From an uncultured Pseudomonadota bacterium (GTDB taxonomy: Bacteria > Bdellovibrionota_B > Oligoflexia > Oligoflexales > CAIYRB01), in assembly GCA_903915625.1 (NCBI GenBank), contig CAIWTN010000055.1, forward strand, positions 1 through 49,557: a stretch of 49,557 nt of DNA. Reading direction: 5' to 3'. The translations under genes were made by a program, and so were the position numbers. Under the pieces are notes generated by a model, which was given only the letters and a program-made list of their open reading frames with translations, did no database searches and was not told where the DNA came from. Of the stretch, positions 1 to 8,045 are shown one piece after another (position 1 is the first letter of the stretch; the number at the start of each line of letters is the position of its first letter).

Positions 1-2936
1 AAATTTTTGTCATCAAATGCTGGGGTTATCGCGGTGCTGCCGAAAGTTGGGTCGCCGACTGTGCTAGTTACGGGTGAAGCGAGTCTAGTGATTACGCCGG
101 CATTAGCACCTGTCCCAGTATCATTTGAGGTCGTTACTCTCATTAGGCGTAATATTTTCGCGGATCCATCGAGTATAGTGCTCAAAACTAACCAAGCTGG
201 AGAATCGCTTGATGCTGATGCAATAGCAACGGAATCGCTATTAGCCGGTGAGTCCGGATCTCCGATCATGAATGAGGGATTTATTGCGGAGCCCGAATCA
301 TTAAATACTAATCTTGCTGTGCTTGTTGTTGCGTCGTCAGTTAAGGATCTGTCGACTACCACTTTGCCTATGTATTGATGAGTTTGCGTTCGGCGTGAAC
401 TGTAAACTACGCCGAAGACTTGGGCTGATGTGGTAGATAGATTGGTGTTCTCCGCTAAAGCAGGCTGGTAAATGTGCCACGGATCTTGAAGGTCGCTGCT
501 CACTAACGTGCTGTCTTGAACAAGTTTAATTTCTTGACCTGGGTCTGATATACTGACGCTGGTGGTAGCGGCTCCACCATAATTTTTTGTTCCATCAACG
601 TTCAAATAACTTAGTGTCTTAATGTCGTATGTACCCTGGTCAAATTTAGTGTAGTTCCATCCAAGTGTTACTACGTCAGTAGTCATTGTCCCGCTATGGC
701 TACTGGTTTGCGGACAAATATAAGGATTCGCGGTACTATTGCAGTCAGCACTATCTGTGTATGTGAGGCCCGGTATATCTGATTGTGCAAATGGAACTGA
801 ACCATTAGACGTTATCGAACCTGATCCATTGCCCATCAGCACTTTCAGCGATCTTTCTTCTGAAAAAGGTCCGACTAATGTCGCTGTATAAGTCCCAGTC
901 ACTGTGCCCGAGCTGTTAAGCGTCAAGGTTTGCGGAGCAGTGAAAATTGGGCGCGAGAATTTTAGGGATTTTGATGCTTTGCTTGAGTTTCCGTAGATAT
1001 CAGTCCAAATAATTTTGTAGCAATATTCTGATTCTGATTGAAAATTGGTGTAGTTATCGCGGGCGATGGTAGCGGTGATTTCGGAGTAAAAATGGTCATC
1101 GGCACTAGTTGTTGCTGTTGTGTCGCAGGAACTCGAGCTGTTGTAACGATATACGTCAACTTTGAACAGTGCATTTGGCGGGGGCGATGTCGGTTGTGTG
1201 ATCGATAGATTGACACCTGTTGGATCCAAGTTGGCATCTAAGGCGCCGCCTGTTGGTCCGGTCCCTACAAAAGAAATTGAATTTGTACTCGAGTTACCAA
1301 AAGCGTCAAACCAAGCCATCTTGTAACAGTAGCTTTTATTCAGCATTAGCCCAGAAGAATCTGTGTAAGTGGCTGCTCCAACAGTAGTCGGACTAACTGT
1401 CGCAGTATCTGTAGTCGTGCTGCTACATGTAAGATCTTGATAGCGAGTGAGTTCGGTTTTGCTAATTGGATTCAATGGTACTGACACTGGAGTCTGCTTC
1501 AAATTGATGGTCAGGGTAGCGAAACTCGTAAATTCTAAACTCCCTACTCCTGGCCCCGTCCCCGCATACTCAACCGTCGCCGTTTTCCCATTCCCAAAAG
1601 CATCCGCCCATGTCGCTTGGTAGCAGTAAGGCGTTGCCAATTTTAAACCTGCATCACTGTAACTAGTGGCAGATTTATCGATCGCAATGCTTGTGGCTGT
1701 GCCACTCGCAATTGCTGCACAAGTAGTTTCAAATCGACTAATTTTCAAACTCGAATAACTTGTATCAGTCGGCAAAGTATGCGCCAGCTTAATCGTTTTT
1801 TCTTCAAGCCCAGATATGGTCAGGGTACCATCGATCGGCCCGACGCCTGCGTAGCTGCCAAACTGCGTTACTACGTTACCGACAACATCCTTCCAAAAAG
1901 CTTTGAAACAATACGGCGTCGTATAAGAGAGGCCAGAGGCAAGGATTAATGAATCACTGATCTTAGCTGGAATCTCAGTGCCAGTAGCGTCATCGACTGT
2001 GCGACTAGAGCAATTTAATTCCGAGTATCGAAACAAACGGACACTTTTATATTGTGTCCCTTGTGGTGCCGCTAACGCTACCGAAAGCGTTTTAATAGAA
2101 TAGGGATTGACCGATAGACCGCTGTCAGCTGCGCGAGGCGCATACAGGATTGACGCTGAAAGTGGCGTGTCCACCACCCCGGCGCCAATTTTACGCCATG
2201 CGTACATTTTATAGGTGCCGGTTTTGACTGCGGCTAGTGTTCCAGATAGCGCTTCTGATGCGGTGCTGCAGGCGACAAACCCCGGATCATTAACTTCTGG
2301 TTTCGTTGCACCACTAGTGAACAACACTTGTTCGCCACTTGCACAGTAGCTCATTGTCCCAGTTACACGAGTTACTTCCGTATACTCGCTGGTCGTACCT
2401 TTCAGCGTCAGCACCGCCGCTAATGCCCCATTTTCATCCGCTGTACCGGCCCCCGGACGCGAGCTAGCATTATTTGCGTCCGTGCCCGCGACGTACTCCT
2501 CGAGATCGGAGTAGCCGTCTCCGTCTAAATCGGTCAGTGATCGGTTGCCCGTAGCCGGATCTATCCCATTCTTTATCTTCCAGCAGATCGGTATGCCGTC
2601 ACCGACTAAATCTTCTTGGCAGTCGCTGACACCATTGCCTCCGAATTTGTTGCCGTGAAGACTGTTGGCGCTGTCAGCTATCTTTGGATTAAAACCAAGT
2701 TTGATTTCCCAAAGGTTAGTGAGGCCGTCTCCGTCGGCATCTTCCGAAGCAAGCTTGGAGTTTGCCGGGTTTAACTGAGCCTTGATCGCCTGGATGTCGG
2801 TGATGCCGTCCCCATTGCGGTCGTAACCGGCCGGATATTCTCGGCCTGCGAGGGTCGTGCGGAAATATTTCGAGCGGTTGCACGAGATGAGTGCACTCGA
2901 AATTACGCACAGAATTGTCAGGCCCCTCAGAATCAC
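1..2936 (-). CDS. Large surface lipoprotein with calcium-type repeats and Fn3-like repeats, C-terminus beyond window
   Basis: The reading frame is open from GTG at 2936 to the left edge (about 978 codons), so the C-terminus is missing. A GGGGG purine run lies 8 nt before the GTG. The N-terminus is a lipoprotein signal with lipobox LISC and the lipidated Cys at residue 19. Next come Asp-rich loops of thrombospondin type-3/EF-hand style (DRNGDGITD, DADGDGLTN, DLDGDGYSD, roughly 2830-2500). After these there are at least four domains of ~100 residues. Each contains a conserved Tyr-Cys-Tyr/Phe-Lys...Trp...Asp...Gly-Asn signature, coded near 1910, 1625, 1325 and 1020. The layout suggests an Fn3/Ig-like stalk on the outer membrane. 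Adhesion or prey/host contact is inference. No catalytic domain is seen. Confidence 0.8.
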   Translation of the reverse strand, partial: MILRGLTILCVISSALISCNRSKYFRTTLAGREYPAGYDRNGDGITDIQAIKAQLNPANSKLASEDADGDGLTNLWEIKLGFNPKIADSANSLHGNKFGGNGVSDCQEDLVGDGIPICWKIKNGIDPATGNRSLTDLDGDGYSDLEEYVAGTDANNASSRPGAGTADENGALAAVLTLKGTTSEYTEVTRVTGTMSYCASGEQVLFTSGATKPEVNDPGFVACSTASEALSGTLAAVKTGTYKMYAWRKIGAGVVDTPLSASILYAPRAADSGLSVNPYSIKTLSVALAAPQGTQYKSVRLFRYSELNCSSRTVDDATGTEIPAKISDSLILASGLSYTTPYCFKAFWKDVVGNVVTQFGSYAGVGPIDGTLTISGLEEKTIKLAHTLPTDTSYSSLKISRFETTCAAIASGTATSIAIDKSATSYSDAGLKLATPYCYQATWADAFGNGKTATVEYAGTGPGVGSLEFTSFATLTINLKQTPVSVPLNPISKTELTRYQDLTCSSTTTDTATVSPTTVGAATYTDSSGLMLNKSYCYKMAWFDAFGNSSTNSISFVGTGPTGGALDANLDPTGVNLSITQPTSPPPNALFKVDVYRYNSSSSCDTTATTSADDHFYSEITATIARDNYTNFQSESEYCYKIIWTDIYGNSSKASKSLKFSRPIFTAPQTLTLNSSGTVTGTYTATLVGPFSEERSLKVLMGNGSGSITSNGSVPFAQSDIPGLTYTDSADCNSTANPYICPQTSSHSGTMTTDVVTLGWNYTKFDQGTYDIKTLSYLNVDGTKNYGGAATTSVSISDPGQEIKLVQDSTLVSSDLQDPWHIYQPALAENTNLSTTSAQVFGVVYSSRRTQTHQYIGKVVVDRSLTDDATTSTARLVFNDSGSAINPSFMIGDPDSPANSDSVAIASASSDSPAWLVLSTILDGSAKILRLMRVTTSNDTGTGANAGVITRLASPVTSTVGDPTFGSTAITPAFDDKN

Positions 2937-3051
2937 AGTGTGATCCCCCTTTTTCTCTAAAGAGGCCTTCGGTAAGACTCTCGTTTAGATTGAGGGAATT
3001 CTTTTTGGCTTTTAAAATCAGATGATTATAAAGTTGTTTAGAAACAGAGTC

Positions 3052-3855
3052 TTAGTAGCTGATCTCAATGCCTAACTTGAGTGCATCATAGGTGTGCTTC
3101 ACCGTCAGCTTGGCTTGACTGCCATCTACCCCATTGTTGCCGTCGGTATCAAGGGGGTCACTGCGCGAGGCGTTGAAAGTATTGCGGGTGAGGCCACCAA
3201 TTAGAGTGAACGCGACTTCCTCTATTTTTCCATAGTAGCCGAGGCCGTAGGTGAACTCCTTGCCGAAGTTACTCTTAGCCTCGAGCGATGTGAGGTAGTC
3301 GATCCGTCCGTGCGCCATAAAGCCGTGGCCGCCAAAATTCCAGAAGTTAAAGCGCGTTCTTAGTCCGACTAGAATGCCGGTGTTTTTGGTGGTGAATGCT
3401 GGGGGAGCTTGAGGATCTGTGGGTGTGCCGGATTGGCTGATTTGAAAGTAGCCTAGCGCAGGTTGCAGCCATTGAATAGACGGGAAGTACAGACTGGTGA
3501 CGACCGTTAATTCATCGCGTTTGGACCAGTAGGCCACATCTTTGGGTGCAAGCGAGCGGTAATTTATTTCGAGTCCATAAAATCTTTTTAGAGAAAAGGC
3601 CAGACGACTGTCTGAGCCTGTCAGCTTGATCTTATCGCGTCTAGTCTCGGTGCCACTTAATTGACTTGCCGATACATCTGAGTACGAGCCCATGACGGTG
3701 GAGCCAGATAGTAGCAATGTAGGCACGATCGCGACGCCTGGGCTCGCTGGCCCCCCGCCGGTAGGTCCGTCAATATCGGCCTTTGCAGTCGTTGGCTGAA
3801 TCATCAAGATCGCTGCCAAAGCAAGTGCGACGCTGGTGGGTATTCGGCTGTTCAA
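3052..3855 (-). CDS. Secreted beta-barrel-like outer membrane protein
   Basis: 267 residues from a TTG start at 3855, preceded by AAAGGAA. A Sec signal peptide (hydrophobic stretch ending about ...PTTAKA, residue 26) precedes alternating polar/hydrophobic segments rich in Tyr, Phe and Gly. The chain ends in an aromatic residue (..LGIEISY), as outer-membrane barrels do. No specific family was recognised. It shares organisation and several short stretches with the next gene (3890-4720), for example an AYW-K-R element followed by a PALGYF/PVIGIF element, so the two are probably a diverged tandem pair. The role is unknown; porin-like or structural is inference. Confidence 0.7.
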   Translation of the reverse strand: MNSRIPTSVALALAAILMIQPTTAKADIDGPTGGGPASPGVAIVPTLLLSGSTVMGSYSDVSASQLSGTETRRDKIKLTGSDSRLAFSLKRFYGLEINYRSLAPKDVAYWSKRDELTVVTSLYFPSIQWLQPALGYFQISQSGTPTDPQAPPAFTTKNTGILVGLRTRFNFWNFGGHGFMAHGRIDYLTSLEAKSNFGKEFTYGLGYYGKIEEVAFTLIGGLTRNTFNASRSDPLDTDGNNGVDGSQAKLTVKHTYDALKLGIEISY

Positions 3856-3889
3856 AGCGTTCCTTTCTTTTGCAGCAAATGAAAGCTAA

Positions 3890-4720
3890 TCAAAGCCAAA
3901 ATGAAACCATGCCATAAGTCGACCGCTGTGTGCTCTTAAGCAAGAGCATACCCTCACCATTTGGTGCCTGTTGCTCTCCGTTGTAGCGGTTCAGCGTGTA
4001 GCCTAAAGTGAAATCTGTGTGTACCGGACCGTAAACAAATTTGGCGCCAACCATGACTTCGCCTTCGTAGCCCGTGCTTTTGGACCCCGGATTTAGCAAA
4101 TGTGCTTTTAAGCCAGTGAATAGGGATAAGTCCTGTCGCACAATCCAAAAGTTATGGATGTAATCTACGCCAACCAGCAAAGCTATGACATCGACCTTGG
4201 TCACGTCAGGCATATCGGGGGAGCTGAGCACCAGTTCATTCCAGCTTCGAAATATGCCTATCACCGGAGTGATCGGCCATGTTGGGGTCGGCATAGCGCC
4301 GAATAGGATTGAGTAAGTCCTCTGCTTCTGCCACCAAGCCTGATCGGTGAGATCTTCGCGATATTCGGAACTGAAATAGCCGTAAGTAGGCCCAGACTGT
4401 CCCTGATTCAGAATGGGATATCCCTCGATAGCAGCACGCTTTCCGACCATGCTGACTTTGTCTACCGACTGCTGCAGCTTTGATGAGTCATTTGCTTGCT
4501 TATCGGAATACGTACTCTTCGTGCTGCCGTAAGTGAGCCGAACAGGCAATTTCGCATCGACGATACTTCTGTCTAAGGACGGTTGGTCACCCGGTTGCAG
4601 TTCATCTGCGTGTTGCAGGCGGCAGGAAAGCAAAGCTGATCCAGCTACCAGCAGGCAGAGTGAGAGGTGAGTGCGGCCCTTAGCTCGGGTGCAAAAACTA
4701 TTAAGTTCTTTATTAGTCAT
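3890..4720 (-). CDS. Lipoprotein with beta-barrel-like C-terminus, paralog of downstream neighbour
   Basis: 276 residues from ATG at 4720. The N-terminus has a positively charged head, a hydrophobic run and lipobox LLSC (Cys about residue 33), giving a predicted lipoprotein. Mature residues ~55-276 alternate hydrophobic and polar strands with many Tyr/Gly and end ..GMVSFWL, a barrel-like terminus. A lipoprotein head joined to a barrel-like body is unusual, so either the lipobox is fortuitous or the body is not a true barrel. It lies 34 nt upstream of the 3052-3855 gene and resembles it, so the two are likely co-transcribed duplicates. Function unknown. Confidence 0.65.
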   Translation of the reverse strand: MTNKELNSFCTRAKGRTHLSLCLLVAGSALLSCRLQHADELQPGDQPSLDRSIVDAKLPVRLTYGSTKSTYSDKQANDSSKLQQSVDKVSMVGKRAAIEGYPILNQGQSGPTYGYFSSEYREDLTDQAWWQKQRTYSILFGAMPTPTWPITPVIGIFRSWNELVLSSPDMPDVTKVDVIALLVGVDYIHNFWIVRQDLSLFTGLKAHLLNPGSKSTGYEGEVMVGAKFVYGPVHTDFTLGYTLNRYNGEQQAPNGEGMLLLKSTQRSTYGMVSFWL

Positions 4721-4835
4721 GCCAAGATCGTATCATGGTTTTCTTATTATGTGCTCGTTGAAGTGGTCAGCTATTTGGCTAAAATCAGCGCTCTCTCATG
4801 AAACGATTCGTGATTGCCAGTGTGTTAGCACTCGG

Positions 4836-4864
4836 TTGATAAAATTGGGGTTTTCGACTAAAGT
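4836..4864 (+). promoter_or_regulatory. Candidate sigma70 promoter of the GH3 gene
   Basis: TTGATA (4836-4841) and TAAAGT (4859-4864) are separated by 17 nt and lie about 40 nt before the GH3 start, in a divergent intergenic region. The -10 matches the consensus at only four of six positions. Called by eye. Confidence 0.35.
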
Positions 4865-4906
4865 TTTAAAAAGTATTCGCGAACTTTAAAAACCAGGAGC
4901 TGAACT

Positions 4907-6898
4907 ATGCGGCAACATCCAAAGCATAAGACTGCTAAGGTCAAGAGTTTTTGCGGCGGTGTCATTGCATCCGTTTTTTGTTTCACGGCCGGCTCTGCTC
5001 TCGCCTACGAAACTGACAGTGCGAAGCTGCAGAAGACGCTCAAGCGTTTGACCTTGTCGGCCAAGGTTGGGCAGATGATTCAGGCGCAAATTATAAATCT
5101 CGAGGATGATACAAAGCTCGGTCGCCATCCCGTTCGAGACCTAAATTTAGGATCGGTTCTCGCTGGTGGTGACACTATAATTGCGGATAATACTCCAGCA
5201 GGATGGCGCACTTTATTTCGTCGTTTACAGGCAGAGGCCGCAGCTTCGAGTGCTGGCTTACCACTACTGACTGGTGTCGATGCCGTGCATGGGCACGGAC
5301 TTGTCCGCGGTGCGACCCTTTTTCCTCACAATATCGGCCTCGGTGCGGCACGGAATCCGGAGCTAATGCAGAGGATCGGCGGTGCCGTCGCACGCGAAGT
5401 GTTGGCAACTGGTTTTAACTGGGATTTTGCGCCTGGCGTCATTGTAGCCCGTGATGCACGTTGGGGCCGTACCTACGAGAGCTTTGGCGAGCATCCAGAA
5501 TTGCAGTCACTCTTGGTGGCTCCATTTGTACGCGGTCTTCAAGAGACTCCCATTAATGGCGTTTCCATGGTTGGCTCGGCTAAACATTTCCTTGGTGACG
5601 GTGGTGCGACTTGGGGCACCGGGATGCCATCTTTTAAGACGAAGGAGCCGCAAATTGATCGCGGTGACGCGCGTGGCGAGCTTGCGGATCTGATGGCATT
5701 ACATGGCCAGGGTTACCGCGAAGCGATAGCCAATGGCATAGATACCGTGATGGCCTCCTACAGCAGTGTGAATGGCGTACGCATGCATGCAAATAAGGCA
5801 CTGCTCACAGATTTTTTAAAATCCTCGGTTAAAGATGGAGGTCTCGGCTTCAACGGCTTCGTGATTTCAGATTGGAATGCAGTTGATGAACTCGACACAC
5901 CCGGCGTCACTGAACCGCTGGCAAGGTACCGGGCTCAGATCGTTGAGTCCGTGAATGCCGGCGTAGATATGATTATGGTGTACGGCAAGTTGGATCTTGG
6001 TGGAGGTCGCGAAGACCCGGAATTTCGCCATACCAGAGTGCATCAGCTTATGCTTGACGCGGTTGCCTCTGGGCAGATCTCCGAGCAGCGCATTGATGAT
6101 GCCGTGATGCGAATACTTCGCGTAAAGGCACGCATTGGGCTTCTTTCTGACGAGGGTAAAACTGTCTCAGTCACCAATGACGATGCAAATTTAGACCGCT
6201 ACTTTGGGAGCTCTGAACATCGGGATATCGCTCGGGCTGCTGTGCGGGAGTCGCAAGTTTTATTGAAGAATGAAGCATCTGCACTTCCAATCACTAGCGA
6301 AAAATATCACGTCGTTTGTGTCGCTGGCAGTAAAGCTGACGACTTTGGAACCCAGGCAGGCGCATGGACAGTCGGTTGGCAGGGGTCCGTCGGCAACGGC
6401 AACAAAACGCCGGGAGCATTCACTATCCTGGAGGGTATCACGTCGGCGGCGACCCAACGGGGTATAAAGGTAGTATTTTCTTCTGACGGTAAGTTTTCTG
6501 ATCCATCTTGTGTAGCGGGGGAGGGCGCTCTCACTCTTGCTGTGATTGGTGAGAAGCCGTACGCTGAGTATTACGGCGATAGCAACGATCTCCATCTTGG
6601 AGCAGATGATTTGCAATTGCTAGCCAACGTTCACGCTAGCAAAAGCTCATCCTCACCTTTAGCTGTGATTCTTATCTCAGGAAGACCACTGATTATCACT
6701 GATTTGCTACCAGGATGGCAGGCTCTGGTCGCCGCTTGGTTGCCGGGCAGTCAAGGTGATGGGGTCGCGGACGTGCTTTTTGCTGAGTCTAACTTCCGTG
6801 GTCGCTTACCGATCACTTGGCCGCGCGACATGAGTCAGTTTCCTACAGGAGCTCATGGTGCTGGACTGTTCCCATACAGCTTTGGTTTGTCTTACTAA
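4907..6898 (+). CDS. Exported glycoside hydrolase family 3 (beta-glucosidase / exo-glucanase type)
   Basis: 663 residues. ATG at 4907 has a good CAGGAG ribosome site. A signal peptide ends at about residue 32 (..AGSALA). Residues ~40-420 are the GH3 TIM-barrel. Visible signatures are GVDAVHGHG, the NWDFAPG/RWGRTYESFGE block, KHFLGDG (sugar-binding Lys-His) and GFVISDW with the expected nucleophile Asp322. Residues ~450-663 are the C-terminal alpha/beta sandwich. There GEKPYAEYYGD (Glu549-Asp558) contains the expected acid/base Glu, probably Glu554 by analogy with barley ExoI. Length suits a two-domain GH3 without the Fn3 tail. It should remove terminal glucose-type sugars from beta-glucans in the periplasm or medium; substrate is not readable from sequence. 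Confidence 0.93.
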   Translation: MRQHPKHKTAKVKSFCGGVIASVFCFTAGSALAYETDSAKLQKTLKRLTLSAKVGQMIQAQIINLEDDTKLGRHPVRDLNLGSVLAGGDTIIADNTPAGWRTLFRRLQAEAAASSAGLPLLTGVDAVHGHGLVRGATLFPHNIGLGAARNPELMQRIGGAVAREVLATGFNWDFAPGVIVARDARWGRTYESFGEHPELQSLLVAPFVRGLQETPINGVSMVGSAKHFLGDGGATWGTGMPSFKTKEPQIDRGDARGELADLMALHGQGYREAIANGIDTVMASYSSVNGVRMHANKALLTDFLKSSVKDGGLGFNGFVISDWNAVDELDTPGVTEPLARYRAQIVESVNAGVDMIMVYGKLDLGGGREDPEFRHTRVHQLMLDAVASGQISEQRIDDAVMRILRVKARIGLLSDEGKTVSVTNDDANLDRYFGSSEHRDIARAAVRESQVLLKNEASALPITSEKYHVVCVAGSKADDFGTQAGAWTVGWQGSVGNGNKTPGAFTILEGITSAATQRGIKVVFSSDGKFSDPSCVAGEGALTLAVIGEKPYAEYYGDSNDLHLGADDLQLLANVHASKSSSSPLAVILISGRPLIITDLLPGWQALVAAWLPGSQGDGVADVLFAESNFRGRLPITWPRDMSQFPTGAHGAGLFPYSFGLSY

Positions 6899-6906
6899 CG
6901 CAAAAA

Positions 6907-6933
6907 GAGGGGGCTGCGGCCCCCTTGATTTTT
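6907..6933 (+). terminator. Intrinsic terminator after the GH3 gene
   Basis: An AGGGGGC stem with TGCG loop and GCCCCCT partner (6908-6925) is followed by TTGATTTTT, starting 8 nt after the GH3 stop codon. It sits between convergent genes and may serve both. Confidence 0.85.
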
Positions 6934-6958
6934 ACTAACGATAAATGAAAGCCTCTGT

Positions 6959-7753
6959 TTAGTTAGAAAGATCAAACAACTGCGATGACGTCATGCCACT
7001 GGGCGTGGAGAAGTTGCCGCTGGAATCCAAGCAACCAACTCGGACTGTCCAGTTATTCGCATTTGGCCAGAGAAACCAGCCCTCGGCATTTGGACCAGGT
7101 TTCATCTTATCCATCTTCAAATCTTTTGCCGTGGCGGTAGTCACCGTCAGTACCGGCTTAGAGTTATTTTCTGAGCCTTTTTTGAATGCCAGCGTCTGCT
7201 GCGAATTCAGGCTCGCTGCATCACAACCACTTGTCACGGTGTAGGCGGTTTGAGTGTTGTCCATCGCTTTAATAGTGCCGAATCTGGAGATGTGAAAGGT
7301 CTCGATGTTCTTACTGTAGTCCCAGCACTCCCAGCCGGTCGCTAGTTTCCACTGCGTTTCGTTGATCAAATTGAATGCCTTACATTTGTAAGGACTATTA
7401 GTGATGTTGAAACTGGAGTCTTGCGTTGGGGAAGCCTCGGTTAATGACATCCACCAGCCGCTGACACCGGCGCGATTTAAGCCTGCGGGCGTCGATATGA
7501 TGACTGCCGGCGCGGTGGCCGTACCTTGAGATCCACCAGTGTTGGTATTCGATGTGGATCCAGTCGGTGAGGTCGTGTTGTTTGGCATTTGTGTCGCAGC
7601 GGGCGTGTCGAGTTCTTTGTAAGGGTCACGAGAGGTTTGGGAATTGACTACCTGACCAGAGCGGGGTGGGGGTGAGGGCGTAGTTTCACTGGAACTACAA
7701 CTAGCAGTCAGGACGCCTAAGATAAGCGCAGGGCACAACAGCACATTTTGCAT
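6959..7753 (-). CDS. Lipoprotein of unknown function, Ser/Thr/Pro-rich linker
   Basis: 264 residues from ATG at 7753, with GGAG just upstream. Lipobox LTASC gives a lipidated Cys at about residue 19. A low-complexity linker rich in Ser, Thr, Pro, Asn and Gly follows to about residue 85. The C-terminal ~175-residue domain has four Cys (YKCKAF, WECWDY, SGCDAA, VGCLDS) and several Trp, consistent with a disulfide-stabilised beta domain. No known family recognised. It converges on the GH3 gene and diverges from the M13 peptidase, so it is probably transcribed alone. Confidence 0.75.
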   Translation of the reverse strand: MQNVLLCPALILGVLTASCSSSETTPSPPPRSGQVVNSQTSRDPYKELDTPAATQMPNNTTSPTGSTSNTNTGGSQGTATAPAVIISTPAGLNRAGVSGWWMSLTEASPTQDSSFNITNSPYKCKAFNLINETQWKLATGWECWDYSKNIETFHISRFGTIKAMDNTQTAYTVTSGCDAASLNSQQTLAFKKGSENNSKPVLTVTTATAKDLKMDKMKPGPNAEGWFLWPNANNWTVRVGCLDSSGNFSTPSGMTSSQLFDLSN

Positions 7754-8045
7754 TCAGAACTCCACAGCAGGGACCAATCGAATCAGCGTCAGCAACAGAA
7801 GAAGGCCTTTGCAGCCTAGCTACATAAAGCAACCGGCGTGCCGTAAATAAGCCTTTAGATATGGGTGCCTATGTGTGACTGCGATGTCCAAATGTTAGAC
7901 AGGTGTTGGCAAAATCAACGCTAATTTGAATAGGGGTGTTGTCGCTGCAGGGGTTTGTGAGATGATCCGGGGTGACCTCGATCATGTTAGCTCGTTGCGT
8001 TTTCGCAAAGAGTGGATGGTCGTCATTTATATGCGGAGTCAGCTG

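Noticed and set aside
7-378. Plus-strand open frame at the left edge
   Set aside because: It is antisense to the continuous minus-strand lipoprotein frame with clear Fn3-like repeats; the plus reading shows no recognisable features.
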